This document shows positions 5,487 to 7,432 of a stretch of 7,432 nt of DNA, piece after piece; position 1 is the stretch's first letter; every line of letters starts with the position of its first letter. Source of the DNA: Bacillota bacterium (lineage in GTDB: Bacteria; Bacillota_I; Bacilli_A; ML615J-28; CAG-698); NCBI GenBank assembly GCA_023422115.1, contig JAEZSA010000009.1, positions 1 through 7,432 on the forward strand, in the 5' to 3' direction. The position numbers were made by a program, and so were the translations under genes. The notes under the pieces are model-generated. The model had not been told where the DNA came from. It searched no databases and was given only the letters and a program-made list of their open reading frames with translations.

Positions 5487-5624
5487 ATGAACACTAACAA
5501 AGTTGTTAAAAAGCATAACTTACAAAAAGAAAAAAGTACAGCATTTATTTTTAATAGTGGTGTTGTTAGTAAAACAGATTTTTTAATATTTGCTAATGTT
5601 AGCATCAATATATTTGCTTTTTAA
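5487..5624 (+). CDS. 45-codon ORF between the two terminators, possible leader peptide
   Basis: A GGAGG (5477-5481) sits 5 bases before this ATG, so initiation looks efficient. The 45-residue product has a lysine-rich first third (residues 1-16) and a hydrophobic, phenylalanine- and isoleucine-rich end (about 31-45). It matches no family I recognise. The stop codon (5622-5624) overlaps the first two bases of terminator 2, so a ribosome finishing this ORF would cover the 5' arm of that hairpin. That arrangement fits a regulatory leader peptide better than a working protein. It also fits a small membrane peptide or a decayed gene. An in-frame ATG at 5403 is rejected because it lies inside the aptamer. 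Confidence 0.4.
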   Translation: MNTNKVVKKHNLQKEKSTAFIFNSGVVSKTDFLIFANVSINIFAF

Positions 5625-5677
5625 GGTCCAATTATTTTTGGATCTTTTTTTATGATTAAAATTTGAGCCACTAACAA
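5493..5677 (+). repeat. ACTAACAA repeats and their complement in the permease leader
   Basis: ACTAACAA occurs at 5493-5500 (just inside the small ORF) and at 5670-5677 (after terminator 2). Its exact complement TTGTTAGT occurs once between them, at 5563-5570. In RNA the middle copy can pair with only one of the outer copies. A short dyad TGCTAA-TG-TTAGCA follows at about 5590-5603. The function is unknown and chance is possible in such AT-rich DNA. Confidence 0.4.
5623..5651 (+). terminator. terminator 2, overlapping the small-ORF stop codon
   Basis: AAGGTCCAA (5623-5631) pairs with TTGGATCTT (5638-5646) around a 6-base loop. The stem has 9 bp with one G-U pair, and seven T residues run from 5645 to 5651. 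It would stop most transcripts 61 bases before the permease start unless prevented. Confidence 0.75.
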
Positions 5678-5712
5678 TGAAAAGCTAAAATAGTTTTGAA
5701 AAGGAGGACATT

Positions 5713-7080
5713 ATGAATCAAAATCTAATTTTAGGAGCAAACGACAGACCAAAGGGAGGCAAGTGGTTACTGCTAAGTTTCCAACATGTATTTGCAATGT
5801 TTGGAGCAACCGTACTTGTACCTTTATTAACAGGATTACCAGTTTCAGTAGCTTTATTCTCATCTGGTGTTGGAACACTAATCTATATTGTATGTACGAA
5901 TAGAAAGGTACCAATTTATCTTGGATCAAGTTTTGCGTATATTACCTATATTATTTCGGCAGTTGCAATGACTGGTGGTGGATATGGAGCAGCTATGACA
6001 GGTATAGTTATGGTTGGTATTATCTACTGTATCGTGTCTTTATTCATTAAACTATTAGGTGTAGGTTGGTTAAATAGATTATTACCTCCAATCATAGTAG
6101 GACCTATGATTATGGTAATTGGTTTAGGTTTATCAGCAACTGCAATTACAGAAACAGGTCTTTTAGCACCAACAGCAGCTAATTTAGCAAGCAATCCATG
6201 GGCGGGAGATTATCGAGCAATTCTTGTAGCTTTATTTACAATGACATTTATTTCTGTTATTGCGATAAAATCAAAAGGATTTTTAAAGGTTGTTCCTTTC
6301 TTGGTTGGAATCGCTGCTGGTTATTTATTTGCTGTTTTAATTAGTTTAATCCCTAATGGTGATTATCCGTCTTTAATTAACTTTACTCCTGTATGGGATG
6401 TAATAAAAGACCCTTCACAATGGTTTAGTTTACCTAAATTTTTATTACTTGGATGGAAAGATGCTAATTTAGGAGCAGGAATTACAATGACAAAGATTAA
6501 TTTCGGTGCTGCCATTTCTGTCATTCCTTTAGCTTTTGTAACAATCTGTGAACATATTGGAGATCATAAAGTATTAGGAAAAATCACAGGCCAAGATTAT
6601 ATTGTTAATCCAGGATTACATAAGACACTTCTTGGTGATGGTATTGCAACAAGTTTTGCAGGTTTAATTGGTGGTCCAGCAAACACATCTTATGGTGAAA
6701 ATACTTCTGTTGTTGGTATTACAAAAGTAGGCTCTGTTTGGGTTACTGGTGGAGCTGCAGTTATTGCTGTTGTATTGTCTTTCTTCAATGTATTTTCAAG
6801 TTTGATTAATTCAATTCCACTAGCAGTACTAGGTGGTGTTTGCCTAATCCTTTATGGCTTTATTGCTGCTAATGGCTTAAAAACAATGAGCGATGCTAAG
6901 GTTGATTTAACAAAAACAAGAAACTTAATCATTGTATCAGTTATGTTAGTAATTGGTATTGGTGGAGCAGTATTGAGCTTTGGAAAATTTAGTTTTTCAG
7001 GAATGGCCTTATCAGCAATCATTGGTATTTTATTAAACTCATTCTTACCAAAGGAAACAGAAGAAGAAATAAAACTATAA
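5713..7080 (+). CDS. NCS2 nucleobase permease, PyrP/UraA uracil type
   Basis: This 455-aa inner-membrane protein has the length and about 14 helices of the NCS2 (nucleobase-cation symporter-2) family, which imports uracil, xanthine or uric acid with protons. The start LLSFQHVFAMFGATVLVP (20-37), the GSSFAYI strand (71-77), EHIGDHKVLG (280-289), GGPANTSYGENTSV (320-333) and a conserved KVDLTKTRNLI (396-406) match uracil permeases closely. Compared with UraA as I recall it, F74, E280 and G328-E329-N330 correspond to uracil-contacting residues. The UraA histidine four residues after the helix-8 glutamate is D284 here, as I recall for Bacillus PyrP. Xanthine carriers usually have Q-N where this has E-N, so uracil is the best call. 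AAGGAGG (5701-5707) lies 5 bases from the ATG. Expression depends on passing a purine riboswitch and two terminators. A strong terminator follows. Confidence 0.88.
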   Translation: MNQNLILGANDRPKGGKWLLLSFQHVFAMFGATVLVPLLTGLPVSVALFSSGVGTLIYIVCTNRKVPIYLGSSFAYITYIISAVAMTGGGYGAAMTGIVMVGIIYCIVSLFIKLLGVGWLNRLLPPIIVGPMIMVIGLGLSATAITETGLLAPTAANLASNPWAGDYRAILVALFTMTFISVIAIKSKGFLKVVPFLVGIAAGYLFAVLISLIPNGDYPSLINFTPVWDVIKDPSQWFSLPKFLLLGWKDANLGAGITMTKINFGAAISVIPLAFVTICEHIGDHKVLGKITGQDYIVNPGLHKTLLGDGIATSFAGLIGGPANTSYGENTSVVGITKVGSVWVTGGAAVIAVVLSFFNVFSSLINSIPLAVLGGVCLILYGFIAANGLKTMSDAKVDLTKTRNLIIVSVMLVIGIGGAVLSFGKFSFSGMALSAIIGILLNSFLPKETEEEIKL

Positions 7081-7090
7081 AATTCATCGT

Positions 7091-7123
7091 GGACTTTCTT
7101 GAAAAAGAAAGTCCTTTTATTTT
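7091..7123 (+). terminator. intrinsic terminator after the permease
   Basis: A perfect 10-bp stem, GGACTTTCTT (7091-7100) with AAGAAAGTCC (7105-7114), closes a GAAA tetraloop and is followed by TTTTATTTT. Confidence 0.93.
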
Positions 7124-7144
7124 AATTAAAAAAGAAAAATATTG

Positions 7145-7173
7145 TTGAAAAAGAAAAATAAATATGCTATAAT
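7145..7173 (+). promoter_or_regulatory. tRNA operon promoter
   Basis: TTGAAA (7145-7150) and TATAAT (7168-7173) are 17 bp apart, with TGC before the -10. This near-consensus promoter starts transcription about 13 bases before the first tRNA. Confidence 0.85.
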
Positions 7174-7192
7174 ATACAAGCAAATATGAAGT

Positions 7193-7268
7193 GGTCTCAT
7201 GGTGTAGTGGTTAACATGTCAGTCTGTCACACTGAAGATCGCGGGTTCAAGTCCCGTTGAGACCGCCA
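7193..7268 (+). tRNA. tRNA-Asp (anticodon GUC)
   Basis: The acceptor stem GGTCTCA/TGAGACC is perfect. The anticodon stem TCAGT/ACTGA carries the loop CTGTCAC, giving anticodon GUC. The T-arm has TTCAAGT. The discriminator is G, as usual for Asp, and CCA is encoded. It is the first gene of the operon, and six T residues separate it from the next tRNA. Confidence 0.96.
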
Positions 7269-7274
7269 TTTTTT

Positions 7275-7350
7275 GGCTCGGTAGCTCAGTCGGTAGAGCA
7301 AAGGACTGAAAATCCTTGTGTCGGCGGTTCGATTCCGTCCCAAGCCACCA
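7275..7350 (+). tRNA. tRNA-Phe (anticodon GAA) with an acceptor-stem mismatch
   Basis: The anticodon stem AAGGA/TCCTT carries the loop CTGAAAA, giving GAA. The D-arm, T-arm (TTCGATT), A discriminator and encoded CCA are all normal. The acceptor stem GGCTCGG/CCAAGCC pairs except at 5-68, where C faces A. Related tRNA-Phe genes as I recall them have G at 68. It should still fold and is in the middle of an operon, so I call it functional. Confidence 0.94.
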
Positions 7351-7356
7351 TTAAGT

Positions 7357-7432
7357 GGAGGATTAGCTCAGCTGGGAGAGCATCTGCCTTACAAGCAGAG
7401 GGTCGGCGGTTCGAGCCCGTCATCCTCCACCA
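7357..7432 (+). tRNA. tRNA-Val (anticodon UAC)
   Basis: The acceptor stem GGAGGAT/ATCCTCC is perfect. The anticodon stem TCTGC/GCAGA carries the loop CTTACAA, giving UAC. The T-loop is TTCGAGC, the discriminator is A and CCA is encoded. The gene ends at the last base of the window. No terminator is seen, so the operon probably continues. Confidence 0.96.

Noticed and set aside
5411..5608. 65-aa frame on the minus strand in the permease leader
   Set aside because: It is antisense to the riboswitch and terminator, shows no recognisable family and no good ribosome binding site was noted. The RNA elements on the + strand explain the region.
5625..5712. PyrR-binding attenuator for the uracil permease
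   Set aside because: I find no match to the conserved PyrR-binding loop sequence (ARUCCNGNGAGGYU) in the leader; the second terminator is a simple hairpin.
5711..5929. 72-aa frame on the minus strand inside the permease gene
   Set aside because: It overlaps a clearly conserved coding region and has no family features.
7269..7274. Six T residues after tRNA-Asp as a terminator
   Set aside because: The downstream tRNAs have no other promoter, and tRNA spacers are often T-rich; the preceding acceptor/T-arm fold is not a typical terminator stem.
7275..7350. tRNA-Phe as a pseudogene because of the acceptor mismatch
   Set aside because: All other stems, loops, the discriminator and CCA are intact and it sits within an operon, so one C-A pair is not enough.
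1..7432. CRISPR array, insertion sequence or phage remnant
   Set aside because: No spaced direct repeats, transposase, integrase or terminal inverted repeats with target duplications are visible.

Overview
The window is about one-third GC. It has strong AGGAGG-type ribosome binding sites, TTGnnn/TATAAT promoters, many U-tailed intrinsic terminators, CCA-encoded tRNAs, a purine riboswitch and DegV and PyrP/UraA-type proteins. Tryptophan is read from TGG and TGA serves as a stop, so this is not a code-4 mycoplasma. Together these point to a low-GC member of the Bacillota. An Erysipelotrichia-like or related gut lineage is plausible, but I cannot fix the genus.

Layout. (1) 1-1071: a 20-bp perfect palindrome, then a two-gene unit on the + strand: a GNAT-fold acetyltransferase and a 150-aa ASCH/PUA-like protein. 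A bidirectional terminator follows. (2) 1110-2634, minus strand: an operon of an XRE-type regulator with a four-helix membrane tail, transcribed from a consensus promoter so close to the ATG that the mRNA should be leaderless, followed by a PAP2-family membrane phosphatase with a complete active site. (3) 2635-2834: a 200-bp divergent intergenic region holding three inverted repeats. (4) 2835-3725: a DegV/FakB-type fatty-acid-binding protein, ending in an elaborate terminator. (5) 3850-5301: a cytosolic GH20 beta-N-acetylhexosaminidase. (6) 5302-5712: a 411-base leader with a consensus promoter, a guanine-class purine riboswitch, a first terminator, a 45-codon ORF with a good ribosome binding site, and a second terminator on the stop codon of that ORF. 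(7) 5713-7080: an NCS2 nucleobase permease of the PyrP/UraA uracil type, with a strong terminator. (8) 7145-7432: a consensus promoter and a tRNA operon Asp(GUC)-Phe(GAA)-Val(UAC), which probably continues past the window.

Most genes are ordinary housekeeping or membrane genes. The region that most deserves attention is the permease leader. A purine sensor sits ahead of a transporter whose residues look uracil-specific, and between them lies a small ORF whose end is interlocked with a second terminator. This looks like layered control of pyrimidine uptake, although only the aptamer and the terminators are directly visible. Secondary points are the leaderless regulator, the inverted repeats near its promoter, and a C-A mismatch in the acceptor stem of tRNA-Phe.
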